Shown: positions 27,225 to 36,532 of the stretch, in pieces
How positions within the stretch are numbered: position 1 is the first letter of the stretch
Layout: each line of letters opens with the position of its first letter
Assembly: GCA_022819985.1 (NCBI GenBank)
Contig: JAJEGH010000004.1
Location: forward strand, 1 to 64,000
Source of the DNA: Alphaproteobacteria bacterium
Lineage (GTDB): Bacteria; Pseudomonadota; Alphaproteobacteria; Bin65
Direction: 5' to 3'
Length of the DNA stretch: 64,000 nt
The notes under the pieces: generated by a model
Told to the model about the DNA's origin: nothing
Seen by the model: only the letters and a program-made list of their open reading frames with translations
Databases searched by the model: none
Position numbers and translations under genes: made by a program

Positions 27225-27979
27225 CGAAACCGCCCGTAGATGCCACGCTCGAGCCCGGTGAGGAGACCGTAGAACGTCAGGGACGCGATGACCGCGAGGA
27301 AGACAGCGCACCACAACAGGACGATCTGGAAATTCTGCATCGCATTGATGATCAGGATCCCGAGTCCGCGGGGCGCGCCGAACCACTCGCCGATGATGGC
27401 GCCGATCAACGCCGCCGGCCACGACAGCCGCAGACCGCTGGCCAGCGCCGGCAGGGCCGACGGCATCTCCAGTCGCCGGAATCGCGCGAACCGGCCTGCG
27501 CCGAACACCGAGAACAGATCCTGATGCGCCGTCGACGCACTCGCCAATCCCGATGTCACCGACACATAGACGATGAAGAACACATGGACCGAGGCGACCG
27601 CGGCCGGCGCCGCGTCGCGGCTCAGCAACAACAGGAAAATGGGCCCGAGAGCGATCGAGGGCACCGAGTTCAGCACCGCCGCCAACCGGTCGCCGCCACG
27701 GCGCATCGGCGGCAGCAAGTGCGTGGACCACGCCAGAACCAGGCCGAGACAGGCCCCGGACAGATAGCCCATGCCGGTGGAACTGAGCGTCGCGCTTACG
27801 GCGCGCCCGAACAGCGGCCGACGGCTCGCATCGGTCAGCATGTCGATTACCGAAGTGAGCGGAGGCCATGACAGACCGGCGAGTTTGTAGTGGCCGATCA
27901 ACTGCCACAGGCCGAAGAATATGACGAGACCGACGGCGCCCAACAGGGTCCGGCCGACCCAGGTCGTATCGGTCGCCAC
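27221..27979 (-). CDS. ABC transporter permease, second subunit
   Basis: 252 residues with hydrophobic helices spread along the length and an EAA-like loop FGAGRFARFRRLEMPSALP. WPAALIGAIIGEWFGAPRGLG is typical of the SsuC/ThiX permease family. Two different permeases in one operon imply a heterodimeric pore. It begins four bases after the stop of the ATPase gene and overlaps the next permease by four bases. Confidence 0.88.
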   Translation of the reverse strand: MATDTTWVGRTLLGAVGLVIFFGLWQLIGHYKLAGLSWPPLTSVIDMLTDASRRPLFGRAVSATLSSTGMGYLSGACLGLVLAWSTHLLPPMRRGGDRLAAVLNSVPSIALGPIFLLLLSRDAAPAAVASVHVFFIVYVSVTSGLASASTAHQDLFSVFGAGRFARFRRLEMPSALPALASGLRLSWPAALIGAIIGEWFGAPRGLGILIINAMQNFQIVLLWCAVFLAVIASLTFYGLLTGLERGIYGRFR

Positions 27980-27983
27980 CGGC

Positions 27984-28781
27984 TCAGTCCTCCGACGGCT
28001 CGAGCGCGAGCGACAACTCGTCCGCCAGGCTGTGGAATTCCTCGCTTCGCATGACCGAACGATCGCGCGGCCGGTCGAACGGCACGATCGCTTCCAGAAT
28101 GATTCGGCCCGGCCGCCCGCTCAAGACCAACACGCGGTCGGCCAGGAAAATCGCCTCGTCCACCGAGTGCGTCACCAGTACCGTGGTAATCTGGTCGCGC
28201 AACCAGATGCGTTGCAACTCTATGTTCATCTGGCGCCGCGTCACCGCGTCGAGCGCGCCGAATGGCTCGTCGAGCAACAGCACCTCCGGGTCGAGAATCA
28301 GCGCCCGCGCGATAGAGACCCGCTGGCGCATACCGCCCGAGAGTTGGCGCGGGCGCGCCGACACGAATTCGTCCAGCCCGACGAGGACGATCATTTCGCG
28401 AATCGCCACATCATCCGGCGTTCGGCCGGCCAGCTTGAACGGCAAGGCGATATTTTCGTAGACGGTCAACCACGGCAGCAGCGCGTGGTCCTGGAACGCG
28501 ACACCGAAGGCATGCCGTGCCGCAATTGCGTCGGGGGGCTCTCCGCACACGGTGACGTTCCCTGTCGTCGGCCGGTCGAGCGATGCCATCAGCCGCAACA
28601 ACGTGCTCTTGCCGCAGCCGCTCGGGCCCAACAGCGCCACGAACTCGCCGGTCGCTACCGCCAGGGACAGCTCTTGCAGGGCGAGCACGCCATCGCCGCT
28701 GCCTTTGAGGGTAAATTTCTTCGTGACATCTGTGGCGGTGATCGCCGGGCCATCAGGGTCGAATTGCGCCTCTCCGGTCAT
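27984..28781 (-). CDS. ABC transporter ATP-binding protein
   Basis: 265 residues. Walker A is LLGPSGCGKSTLLRLM, the Q-loop lies in FGVAFQDHALLPWLTV, the signature is RQLSGGMRQRVSIARAL, Walker B is EVLLLDEPFGALD and the switch histidine is in VTHSVDEAIFLADRV. The overall pattern fits the SsuB/TauB/ThiZ group, which powers uptake of sulfonates, nitrate or pyrimidines. Its start overlaps the stop of the upstream amidohydrolase gene by four bases. Confidence 0.93.
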   Translation of the reverse strand: MTGEAQFDPDGPAITATDVTKKFTLKGSGDGVLALQELSLAVATGEFVALLGPSGCGKSTLLRLMASLDRPTTGNVTVCGEPPDAIAARHAFGVAFQDHALLPWLTVYENIALPFKLAGRTPDDVAIREMIVLVGLDEFVSARPRQLSGGMRQRVSIARALILDPEVLLLDEPFGALDAVTRRQMNIELQRIWLRDQITTVLVTHSVDEAIFLADRVLVLSGRPGRIILEAIVPFDRPRDRSVMRSEEFHSLADELSLALEPSED

Positions 28782-30190
28782 CGCCGGGCTTGTTCGAACC
28801 TTTCCATGATCCGAGGCAGCCGCTGGTCCAGGTCGTGGCGCAACGCCTCTTCGTCGATGGTCGACAATGTGCGGTCTTTCATCACCACACGGCCATCGAT
28901 GACCACGGTCCGCACGTCGCGGCCGACCGCCGTGTTAGCGACGGCGAACATCGGATCGACATGGGGTGCCTGGTCCAGTTCACGGCATTCGACGAGAAGG
29001 ATGTCCGCTTTCTTGCCCACTTCGAGGCTACCGATCCGGTTTTCCATGCCGAGCGATCGCGCGCCGCCCCGGGTTGCTACACGCAGCAGTTCCTCGCCCG
29101 ACATCACGTCACGATAGTGAATCGGTGTGCCGGCGACGAGTTGCTGTCCAATCCGGGCGGCGTGCGCGACCTGGAAGATGTCGAGCGGACCCCACGCTGC
29201 GGCGCCGTCAGTCCCCAGGCCAATGTCGATACCGCGCCGCCACATGTGCAGCAAGGCGTGCGGGCCGATGTGATAGTTGTTGAACGCACAGTGAGACGCC
29301 GTCAGGCGGTGGGTCACATAGAGGTCGATCTCGTCCGGCGATACCAGCACCGAATGGGCGCAATGCAGATGTCGCCCAAGCGCCCCGATCTCCTCAAGAT
29401 ATTCGGTCGGGCGCTTGCCGAAATGCTCCAGCGCGTAGTCGATCTCATAGGTGCCTTCACACAGATGAGTATGGATACGCGTGCCCAGCTCCCGCGCCGC
29501 GTCTGCCATCGAGAGCACCAGTTCGGGTGTACAGACCATGATTTGGCGCAGCGACATCCATGCCTGAACGCGATCCTGGTCCTGATCGTTCCATCGGTGC
29601 ACAAGATCGACGTTGCGCGACAACGCCTGGTCCGTGGTCATCATCATGGAGTCCGGCACACCGGCGCCGTGGTCGATGGTGCTCAGCGCGATGAACCCGC
29701 GAATGCCGGTTTCGAGAGCCGCTCGGCCCATCTCGTCGGGATGCGGACCGCCCGCTTCGGCGAAGCAGGTGGTGCCGACACTGATCATGTCAGCATAGCA
29801 CAGCAAGCCGCTGAGGTAGACGTCTTCGGGGTCCAACAACCCTTCGAACGGGATGTAGTAGTTCTTCCAAACCGGAATCTTGACCTGACCGTGGCGGGCG
29901 AACTCGGCGATCTTGCCGCGCAGCAATTGCTGTCCGGTATGGACGTGGCCGTCGATCATTCCGGGCATGGCAATCTGGCCGTCGCCGTCGATTCGTGACG
30001 ACGGGATGAACCGGGACACGGCGTCGTCGGCACCGCCGATCCACGCGATACGGTCGCCGCGCACCGCGACCGCGCCGTTGCGGATGATGGTATCAGCGTC
30101 GTCGAGGCACACGACCTCGCAACCCGAGATCAAGAGATCGACCTGCTGCGGGCCCTGTTCCGAAGGCTGTTCCGACCCCTGTTCCGGCAT
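28778..30190 (-). CDS. Amidohydrolase of the AtzA/TrzN/SsnA (aminohydrolase) family
   Basis: 470 residues. Metal site: MIDGHVHTGQQLLRGKI gives HxH near residue 66, HTHLCEGTYEID gives the third His, HCAHSVLVSPDEI the fourth, and IGLGTDGAAAWGPLD the catalytic Asp. The family hydrolyses amino or chloro groups from N-heterocycles such as triazines, guanine, cytosine and S-adenosylhomocysteine. Embedded inside an ABC uptake operon, it should deaminate the imported compound. MPEQGSEQPSEQ is the natural start, with a Gln/Glu-rich lead of about 15 residues. The specific substrate is not known. Confidence 0.85.
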   Translation of the reverse strand: MPEQGSEQPSEQGPQQVDLLISGCEVVCLDDADTIIRNGAVAVRGDRIAWIGGADDAVSRFIPSSRIDGDGQIAMPGMIDGHVHTGQQLLRGKIAEFARHGQVKIPVWKNYYIPFEGLLDPEDVYLSGLLCYADMISVGTTCFAEAGGPHPDEMGRAALETGIRGFIALSTIDHGAGVPDSMMMTTDQALSRNVDLVHRWNDQDQDRVQAWMSLRQIMVCTPELVLSMADAARELGTRIHTHLCEGTYEIDYALEHFGKRPTEYLEEIGALGRHLHCAHSVLVSPDEIDLYVTHRLTASHCAFNNYHIGPHALLHMWRRGIDIGLGTDGAAAWGPLDIFQVAHAARIGQQLVAGTPIHYRDVMSGEELLRVATRGGARSLGMENRIGSLEVGKKADILLVECRELDQAPHVDPMFAVANTAVGRDVRTVVIDGRVVMKDRTLSTIDEEALRHDLDQRLPRIMERFEQARR

Positions 30191-30212
30191 GGCGGCGAGC
30201 CTTCCCGCGCGG

Positions 30213-31235
30213 TTATTTGATGCCTTTGCGCGCCTCTTCCATGACACCGAAATCCGCGATCTTCTCGACCGGCGGAATATTCTTGCGCCCGGTCGCCTGG
30301 GCCGCTGCATACATCTTCGCAATGGTGTCGCGGTCGAGCATGAGGATCGGCTGCTGCGGCTTGTCGGGGTTGCGCATCATCTTGATCTGGAGCTCGTTCT
30401 GGCGCAACTGTTGCTTGAGATTCAGGCCGAGATCCGCGCCGTACTTGTTGACCGCGAGCTTCGGCGCAACTGTCAGGTCTTTCTCGTTGTCCTGCCAGCC
30501 ACGAGTCAGCGCGCGCAGAAACTTCACCACAGTCGCCCTGTCGTTCTGGAGGAACTTGCGCGAGGTGAAAACGGCGCTGGCATACTGCTTGAACCCAAGC
30601 GAATCGAACGACGCGAAATAGAAGTCCTTGCCCCGTTTCATGCCACGCAACTCAAGGGCGACCGCCTGATTGGTGCCGAAGGCGGTGTACCCGTGGCCCT
30701 GCTTGGCAAGCAGGGGTTCGGGCGAGTACCCTGCTGGAACGAATTCCCATTTCTTGGGCAGATTGTTGAGGGCGAGAACCGCATCAATTGCCGATCGCTC
30801 GGCCACGCCCTGAGCGAGAATTTTCTTGCCGACAAGATCGGCCGGTTTGCGAATCGGGTTGCCCGCAAGCGAGATCACACCGAGCGGCGACACCGGAAAC
30901 GTCGCGGCGACGATGACGAAGTCGTTGCCACGACCAACCGCGTCGAGAAACGGAAGCCAGACACCGTAGGCGATGTCGGCCTTGCCCGCAGCGAGCGAAA
31001 CCAGCGACTTCGGCGCATTCGGTCCGCCCGGCTGGTATTCGATCTTCAGCCCTTCCTGTTTGAAGTAGCCCCTTTCCATGGCGAGCCAGAGACCGCCATA
31101 TTCGACGTTGGGAATCCAGCTCAGCGCGACGCGAACGGTTTTATCCTGTGCAGCGACTGGATTGACCAGCCCGGCGACAAGGAGCGACCCCGCGGCAAGT
31201 ATGGACGCGGCGAAAGCGAAGTATCGTCGATACAT
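30213..31235 (-). CDS. ABC transporter substrate-binding protein (NMT1/THI5-like)
   Basis: 340 residues with a signal peptide, cleaved near NPVAAQDKTV. The mature part begins VRVALSWIPNVEYGGLWLA, then MERGYFKQEGLKIEYQPGG and VSLAAGKADIAYGVWLP. This is the NMT1/ThiY-type periplasmic binding fold, commonly binding pyrimidines, riboflavin precursors, nitrate or sulfonates. GGGAGGAACAAG precedes ATG 31235, a strong ribosome-binding site. It is the first gene of the operon, 22 bases ahead of the amidohydrolase gene. Confidence 0.88.
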   Translation of the reverse strand: MYRRYFAFAASILAAGSLLVAGLVNPVAAQDKTVRVALSWIPNVEYGGLWLAMERGYFKQEGLKIEYQPGGPNAPKSLVSLAAGKADIAYGVWLPFLDAVGRGNDFVIVAATFPVSPLGVISLAGNPIRKPADLVGKKILAQGVAERSAIDAVLALNNLPKKWEFVPAGYSPEPLLAKQGHGYTAFGTNQAVALELRGMKRGKDFYFASFDSLGFKQYASAVFTSRKFLQNDRATVVKFLRALTRGWQDNEKDLTVAPKLAVNKYGADLGLNLKQQLRQNELQIKMMRNPDKPQQPILMLDRDTIAKMYAAAQATGRKNIPPVEKIADFGVMEEARKGIK

Positions 31236-31350
31236 CTTGTTCCTCCCATTTTGGCGTTGATTCGGACCCGGAGATGAGTGTGGACACCGGTTCGCAATCG
31301 AGTCAAGCGCCCCGGAGGACCGGTCGATTCTGCCAAAATTCAGCATTGGC

Positions 31351-31506
31351 CCACCTCCCTTTGCCGAACAACGCCGCATCGTCGCGAAGGTCGATGAACT
31401 GATGGCGCTGTGCGACCGGCCGGAGGCTCGCCTTGCCGCCGCCGACACTACGCGTCAGGGCCTGCGCGAATCCCTGCTCTACGAAACCCTTGATGAGGCC
31501 GCGTAG
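31351..31506 (+). pseudogene. HsdS C-terminal remnant (type I restriction specificity subunit)
   Basis: The plus-strand frame reads PPPFAEQRRIVAKVDELMAL, then CDRPEARLAAADTTRQGLRE, then SLLYETLDEAA and TAG at 31504-31506. This is the conserved second conserved helix at the end of HsdS proteins (P-P-L-x-EQ-x-RIV-x-KVDELM). The preceding bases lack any target-recognition domain, and no hsdM or hsdR is present. The fragment shows that a type I restriction locus once lay here. Confidence 0.85.
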
Positions 31507-31616
31507 CCCGGCTTCCGGCGGTCCATCCCGTCTTCCGCAGCATCTGCGCAATTGCCGGGCTCCGTGGCGGGGCAGTCGTGCGGCCAGGCACGGCGGTGGT
31601 TCAGGCCGCGTATTCC

Positions 31617-31735
31617 CCCGAGCCGGGGCCCAGAGCCTGCCCTGAGCCTGTCGAAGGGGTCGACCCGAACGATCTTCGCCTGTGGCCCTGGACCCCCGAT
31701 CGTCGCTGCGCTCCGTCCGGGGTGACAAGGGAGGG
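31617..31735. repeat. Paired hairpin repeat, family B copy 2
   Basis: GGGGCCCAGAGCC on the left is matched by GGCCCTGGACCCCC on the right, and CGTCGCTGCGCTCCGTCCGG followed by GGTGACAAGG closes the element, as in the copies at 11428 and 44280. The centre carries GCCTGCCCTGAGCCTGTCGA, the inverted variant of the motif in the 6521 array. The remaining bases to 31868 are AT-richer and hold no gene. Confidence 0.65.
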
Positions 31736-31868
31736 GTGTTGGGTGTGTCATGATAGGTCAGGTTTTGGAATAAGCTAATGTACCAGAGCCAACATGATCG
31801 GGTGACTCCCATTAACTAACTGACAAATAGCTATAATTTTCGATTTATATCCGCATAGGTAAGCGCCA

Positions 31869-32501
31869 TCAGGCGCGCGCCGCGCTGTTGTGCAGGCGCT
31901 CGAACCCGGCGATGACCTCAGCGGCGGTCGAAATATCGGCGTAGCGCCGCTCGACGTCGCGCAGGTTGGCGCGGTGCGGCTCCTCCTCGTGGTCGCCGAC
32001 GCAATCCTCGGGCACGATGGTGCGGAAGCCGAGGCTGAATGCGTCGATTACCGAGGCGCGTACGCAGCCCGAGGTGATGCAGCCGGCAACGATCACCGTG
32101 TCGACGCGTTGTTTGACGAGGAACTGCGCGACCGGCGTGTTGAAGAAGATCGACGGCGCGGTCTTGGTTATGACGAGGTCAGGCTTTGCAGCGGCGATGC
32201 GCGGGTCGAGTTCGACCGAGGGGTGGCCCTCGAACAGTTCCTCGCGCAGCGGCGCGATCTTCCAGTAGGGCATGGCCTCGACCGACTGGTAGCCCATCGC
32301 GCAGGCGGCGACCGGGAAGCCGGCGCGGCGTGCGGCTTCGATGACCTCAACCGTTCTGTCGACGGCGCGGTCGATCATATCGGCGCCGCCCATGCGGAAC
32401 GCCGGGTCGGTGAAGCCGCGCTGGAAATCGACGACGACGACGCCCGGTTTTTCGCCCCAGCCGATCTCGCCGTCGCCGTAGCCGCGTTCGCTATAGTCCA
32501 T
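31869..32501 (-). CDS. Isochorismatase-family amidohydrolase, N-carbamoylsarcosine amidase-like
   Basis: 210 residues. The cysteine-hydrolase triad is visible: Asp25 in PGVVVVDFQRGFTDPAF, Lys in DLVITKTAPSIFFNTP and Cys in VIVAGCITSGCVRASVIDAF. The C-terminal VPEDCVGDHEEEPHRANL is typical of N-carbamoylsarcosine amidases, which release CO2 and ammonia to give sarcosine. Start MDYSERGYGDG at 32501 is preferred over a further-upstream ATG because it matches the family. It is divergent from hyuA-like and hyuB-like genes, which fits a creatinine/N-methylhydantoin degradation locus. Confidence 0.8.
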   Translation of the reverse strand: MDYSERGYGDGEIGWGEKPGVVVVDFQRGFTDPAFRMGGADMIDRAVDRTVEVIEAARRAGFPVAACAMGYQSVEAMPYWKIAPLREELFEGHPSVELDPRIAAAKPDLVITKTAPSIFFNTPVAQFLVKQRVDTVIVAGCITSGCVRASVIDAFSLGFRTIVPEDCVGDHEEEPHRANLRDVERRYADISTAAEVIAGFERLHNSAARA

Positions 32502-32639
32502 GATCTCGCGTTTCCCTTGCATCGGAACGGCCGGCATTTAAGCATGGTATCCGGAAAACGTCTGCGGTGTTCGAGGCGCCGCGTTCAAGAAAAGGCGCAG
32601 AGCCCGCAACAGCGGTCGAGCAGGGGAGTTTTGGGTTCG

Positions 32640-34715
32640 ATGGGATACCGGATTTCAGTCGATACGGGAGGCACCTTCACCGACATGGTCCTGCTCGACG
32701 AGGACGACCGTTTCCATGTCGGCAAGGCGCTGACCACGTCGGATCGTATTTCAGAGGGCATGTTTGCGGCGCTCGATGTCATCGCCGAGGCGCTCGGCAA
32801 GACCGCCAAGACGCTGCTGGCGGAAACCGACATCCTGATTTACGGGACGACGCGGGCGACCAACGCCATCGTTACCAGGAAAACGGCGCGCACGGCCTTC
32901 CTGACGACGTCCGGCTTCCGCGACGTGCTGGTCTTCAAGGAAGGCGGCAAGCACGGGCCGCACGATTACAGTTACGACTATCCGCAGCCCTATATCCCGC
33001 GCCGCCACACGTTCGAAATCGACGAGCGTACCGGCTCAGGCGGCGACATTGTGCGCCCGCTCGACGAGGCGCAGGCCCGCACCGTGGTCGAGACGCTGAA
33101 GGCGCGCGGTTTCGAGGCGGTGGCGGTATCGCTGCTCTGGTCGATCGCCAACAACGAGCACGAGGCGAAAATTGGTGAGCTGATCGAAGAGATCATGCCC
33201 GGCGTGCCCTACACGCTGTCGCACCGTCTGGCGCCGATCCTGCGCGAGTACCGCCGCGCCTCCGCTACTGCCATCGATGCCTCGCTGAAGCCGCTGATGC
33301 AGGCGCATCTGCGCCGCATGCAGAGCGACCTGCGCGACGCCGGGTTTGCCGGCGACCTGCTGGTCTCGACATCGGTCGGCGGCTTCCAGGAGATCGAGAC
33401 GCTGGTCGAACGGCCGATCAACACGTTGAAATCGGGGCCGGCGATGGCGCCAGTGGCGGCGCGCGCCTATGCTGCGGTCGAGCATATGGGCGGAGATGTC
33501 ATCGTCTGCGATGCCGGCGGTACGACCTTCGATGTCGGACTCGTACGCGACGGCCAACTCGTCTATTCGCGAGACAGCTGGCTCGGGCCGCTCTGGACCG
33601 GCGATATTATCGGCGCCTCGACCGTCGATGTCCGGTCGATCGGCGCCGGCGGCGGCTCCATCGCCTGGGTCGATCCCGGCGGCCTGTTGCGCGTCGGGCC
33701 GCAATCGGCCGGCTCGGTACCGGGTCCGGCCTGCTATGGCGGCGGCGGCCGCGAGCCGACCGTCACCGATGCTGCGCTGGTGCTCGGCTATATCGATCCC
33801 GACTATTTCAACGGCGGCCGGTTGACGCTGGATCGCGCGGCGGCCGAAGCGGTGATCGGCACGCTGGCAGCGACGCTGGGCAAGGATGTCGACGAGACGG
33901 CGCACGCAATTCTGGTTATTGCCAACGAGCTGATGATCAAAGCGATTGGCGAGATCACCGTCAACGACGGGGTGAACCCGCGCGAGAGCGTCGTCGTCGC
34001 GGGCGGCGGAGCGGCCGGCTTCAACATCATGCCGATCGCGCGCGAACTGGGGTGCGAAACGGTGATCCTGCCGCGCACCGCCTCGGCGCTGTCGGCCTGC
34101 GGCATGCAATATTCGTCGATCGTCTTCGAGGCGACGCGCAGCCGGTTCACCGATTCCGCCGGCTTCGATCGCACCGGCGTCAACGCCGCGCTCGACGAGA
34201 TCGATGCCGAACTGCTGGCGTTCCGCGACAGCCTCGGCATCGCCGCGGCGTCGGAAGTGACCATCGAGTATTTCGTCGAGGCGCGCTATCGCGCGCAGGT
34301 GTGGGAACTCGACACCGCCCTGTCGAAGCCGCACCTGGACGACGACGCGGATGTCGCCGAGCTGATCGAGGCGTTCCACCGGACGCACGACCGCGTGTAC
34401 GCGGTTCGCGACGACGAAAGCCCGGTCGAGTGCGTCAACTGGAAAGGCCGTATCTCGATCCGCCCGTTCGAACCGCCGCCGTCGCCCGACCCGTCCGATG
34501 CGACGCACGCCCCCGACGCCGCGACAACGCGCGACTGCTATTTCGGCGACGGTGTGCGCGTGCCGACGCCGATCTATCGCGGCGCCGACCTCACTGCCGG
34601 TGCGGCGGTGTCGGGACCCGCGATCATCGAGGAGCCGACGACCACCATCGTCGTCTATCCCGGCATGTCGGCGCGGCTGAGCGTCGCCGGCGACTACATT
34701 CTCAACAGCCTGTGA
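32640..34715 (+). CDS. Hydantoinase/oxoprolinase subunit A (N-methylhydantoinase A type)
   Basis: 691 residues. The ASKHA-fold ATPase motif MGYRISVDTGGTFTDMVLLD opens the protein, then IYGTTRATNAIVTRKTARTA, and a second phosphate motif VIVCDAGGTTFDVGLVRDG near residue 280. The ATP-dependent family includes N-methylhydantoinase, 5-oxoprolinase and acetone carboxylase subunits. ATG 32640 begins exactly at the family N-terminus. It is followed by hyuB and should form an alpha-beta complex with it. Confidence 0.9.
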   Translation: MGYRISVDTGGTFTDMVLLDEDDRFHVGKALTTSDRISEGMFAALDVIAEALGKTAKTLLAETDILIYGTTRATNAIVTRKTARTAFLTTSGFRDVLVFKEGGKHGPHDYSYDYPQPYIPRRHTFEIDERTGSGGDIVRPLDEAQARTVVETLKARGFEAVAVSLLWSIANNEHEAKIGELIEEIMPGVPYTLSHRLAPILREYRRASATAIDASLKPLMQAHLRRMQSDLRDAGFAGDLLVSTSVGGFQEIETLVERPINTLKSGPAMAPVAARAYAAVEHMGGDVIVCDAGGTTFDVGLVRDGQLVYSRDSWLGPLWTGDIIGASTVDVRSIGAGGGSIAWVDPGGLLRVGPQSAGSVPGPACYGGGGREPTVTDAALVLGYIDPDYFNGGRLTLDRAAAEAVIGTLAATLGKDVDETAHAILVIANELMIKAIGEITVNDGVNPRESVVVAGGGAAGFNIMPIARELGCETVILPRTASALSACGMQYSSIVFEATRSRFTDSAGFDRTGVNAALDEIDAELLAFRDSLGIAAASEVTIEYFVEARYRAQVWELDTALSKPHLDDDADVAELIEAFHRTHDRVYAVRDDESPVECVNWKGRISIRPFEPPPSPDPSDATHAPDAATTRDCYFGDGVRVPTPIYRGADLTAGAAVSGPAIIEEPTTTIVVYPGMSARLSVAGDYILNSL

Positions 34716-34732
34716 TGCGGGAGGCTCATTCC

Positions 34733-36532
34733 ATGTCCGAACCCCAGACCACGCTGGACCCCGTTCTCATCTCGGTGATGGCCAATCGTCTCGACGGCAT
34801 CGTGCGCGAGATGACCAATACTCTGCTGCGCTCGGCGCGCTCGGCCGTCATTTCCTCGGCGCGCGACTTTTCGTGCTGCCTTGTCACCGGCGAGGACGAG
34901 TTGCTGGCGCCGGCCGAGGGGCTGCCGGTGCATATTTTCGGCTGTCACATCCAGACCGCCAATATGCGCAAGTACCATGAAGGCGATATCCGGCGCGGCG
35001 ATGCCTATCTCGACAACGATCCCTATGGCGGCAACACGCACCCGGCGGACCACACCTTCATGGTGCCGGTATTCTGGGAGGGCGAGCATTTGTTCACCGC
35101 CGTCTCCAAGTGCCACATGGCGGATATCGGCAACTCGATCCCGTCCTCCTACTTCGTGCGCGCGCGCGACGTATACGAGGAGGGGGCGCTGGTCTTCCCC
35201 GGCGTGCGTATCCAGCGCGACTTCAAGAATGTCGAGGACATTATGCGCATGTGCCGGGCCCGCATCCGTGTGCCCGACCAGTGGTATGGCGACTACCTGG
35301 CCGGCCTCGGGTCGGCACGCATCGCCGAACGCCGGCTCGAAGCGTTCTGCGAGAAGTACGGCAAGGATACGGTTAAGGCGTTTATGCGCGAATGGCTCGA
35401 CTATTCCGAACGCCGTATGATCGATTCGATCCGTCGCCTGCCGAAGGCGAGCCTGACCAACAAGGGCAAGTCCGATCCGCTCGAGGGTATGCTGCCAGAC
35501 GGGCTCGAACTCACCGTCAAGATCGACATCGACCCCGATGCCGGCGAGATTCATGTCGACCTGCGCGACAACCCGCCCTCGATCGATGCCGGCCTCAATA
35601 CCTCGCTCGGCTCGGCGACATCGGCTGTGGTCGGCGCGATCTTCAATGCGCTCGACAAGGATCTGCCGCGCAATGAGGGCGCGTTCCGCCGGCTGCATTT
35701 CAAGTATGCCGAGGACAGCGTAGTTGCCGCGCCGACCTTTCCGCATTCCTGTTCGGTGTCGACGACCAACGTCGCCGAACGTCTGGTCAACATAACCCAG
35801 TCGGCGTTCGCGCAACTCGGCGACGGGCATGGCCTGTCGGAAGGCGGCGCCGGGCTCGGCGCCGGCATGGCCGTCATCTCCGGCCGCGATTTGGGTCGCG
35901 GCGGCCAGCCCTATGTGAACCGCCTGATGCTGTCGACCAATGGCGGTCCCGCGAGCGCCGAGGCCGACGGCTGGGTCAACTACGCCCTTCCGGTGATCGC
36001 CGGGCTGATGTACCGGGATTCGGTGGAGGTCGACGAGCTGAAGCACCCGATCCGCGTCGAGTCGCTCAGCCTGGTAACCGACAGCGCCGGCGCCGGCCGG
36101 CGGCGGGGCGCGCCGGCGCAGCAGATCGAGTACGGCCCGACCGGCGCGCCGATGACGGCGGTGATCTCGTGCGACGGCCAGCACCACCAGCCGCGCGGCG
36201 TCATCGGCGGCCTTCCTGGCACGGCGGGAGAGACCTGGCTGATCCAGGACGACGCCCAGCCCGAGCGCCTGCCCAACGTCGCGCATGTCACCATCGATGT
36301 CGGCCAGCGCATTCGCGGACGCGACAGCGCCGGCGGCGGCTATGGCGATCCGCTCGACCGCGAGCCCGAGCGCGTGCTGGTCGACGTCCTCGAAGGCTGG
36401 GAGACGCGGCAGAAGGCCGAAGACGTCTACGGCGTCGTCTTCACCGGCGAGATCGACGACGAGACGCTGGCCATCGATGCCGTCGCGACGGCAACGCGCC
36501 GCGACGAACTGCGCGCTGCGCGCGCCGCATGA
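34733..36532 (+). CDS. Hydantoinase/oxoprolinase subunit B (N-methylhydantoinase B type)
   Basis: 599 residues. The HyuB fold shows DPVLISVMANRLDGIVREM at the start, SARDFSCCLVTGEDELLAP, GDAYLDNDPYGGNTHPADH and, toward the end, RGRDSAGGGYGDPLDREPE. It pairs with subunit A to open a cyclic amide with ATP. ATG 34733 is chosen over the in-frame ATG at 34715, which overlaps the hyuA stop, because GGGAGG lies just ahead of 34733. The TGA at 36530 overlaps the ATG of a small downstream frame. Confidence 0.9.
   Translation: MSEPQTTLDPVLISVMANRLDGIVREMTNTLLRSARSAVISSARDFSCCLVTGEDELLAPAEGLPVHIFGCHIQTANMRKYHEGDIRRGDAYLDNDPYGGNTHPADHTFMVPVFWEGEHLFTAVSKCHMADIGNSIPSSYFVRARDVYEEGALVFPGVRIQRDFKNVEDIMRMCRARIRVPDQWYGDYLAGLGSARIAERRLEAFCEKYGKDTVKAFMREWLDYSERRMIDSIRRLPKASLTNKGKSDPLEGMLPDGLELTVKIDIDPDAGEIHVDLRDNPPSIDAGLNTSLGSATSAVVGAIFNALDKDLPRNEGAFRRLHFKYAEDSVVAAPTFPHSCSVSTTNVAERLVNITQSAFAQLGDGHGLSEGGAGLGAGMAVISGRDLGRGGQPYVNRLMLSTNGGPASAEADGWVNYALPVIAGLMYRDSVEVDELKHPIRVESLSLVTDSAGAGRRRGAPAQQIEYGPTGAPMTAVISCDGQHHQPRGVIGGLPGTAGETWLIQDDAQPERLPNVAHVTIDVGQRIRGRDSAGGGYGDPLDREPERVLVDVLEGWETRQKAEDVYGVVFTGEIDDETLAIDAVATATRRDELRAARAA

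Noticed and set aside
27225..27908. Extension of the last permease frame to 27908
   Set aside because: It overlaps the other permease in a different frame and lacks hydrophobic helices; the ATGA overlap at 27221-27224 gives the real start.
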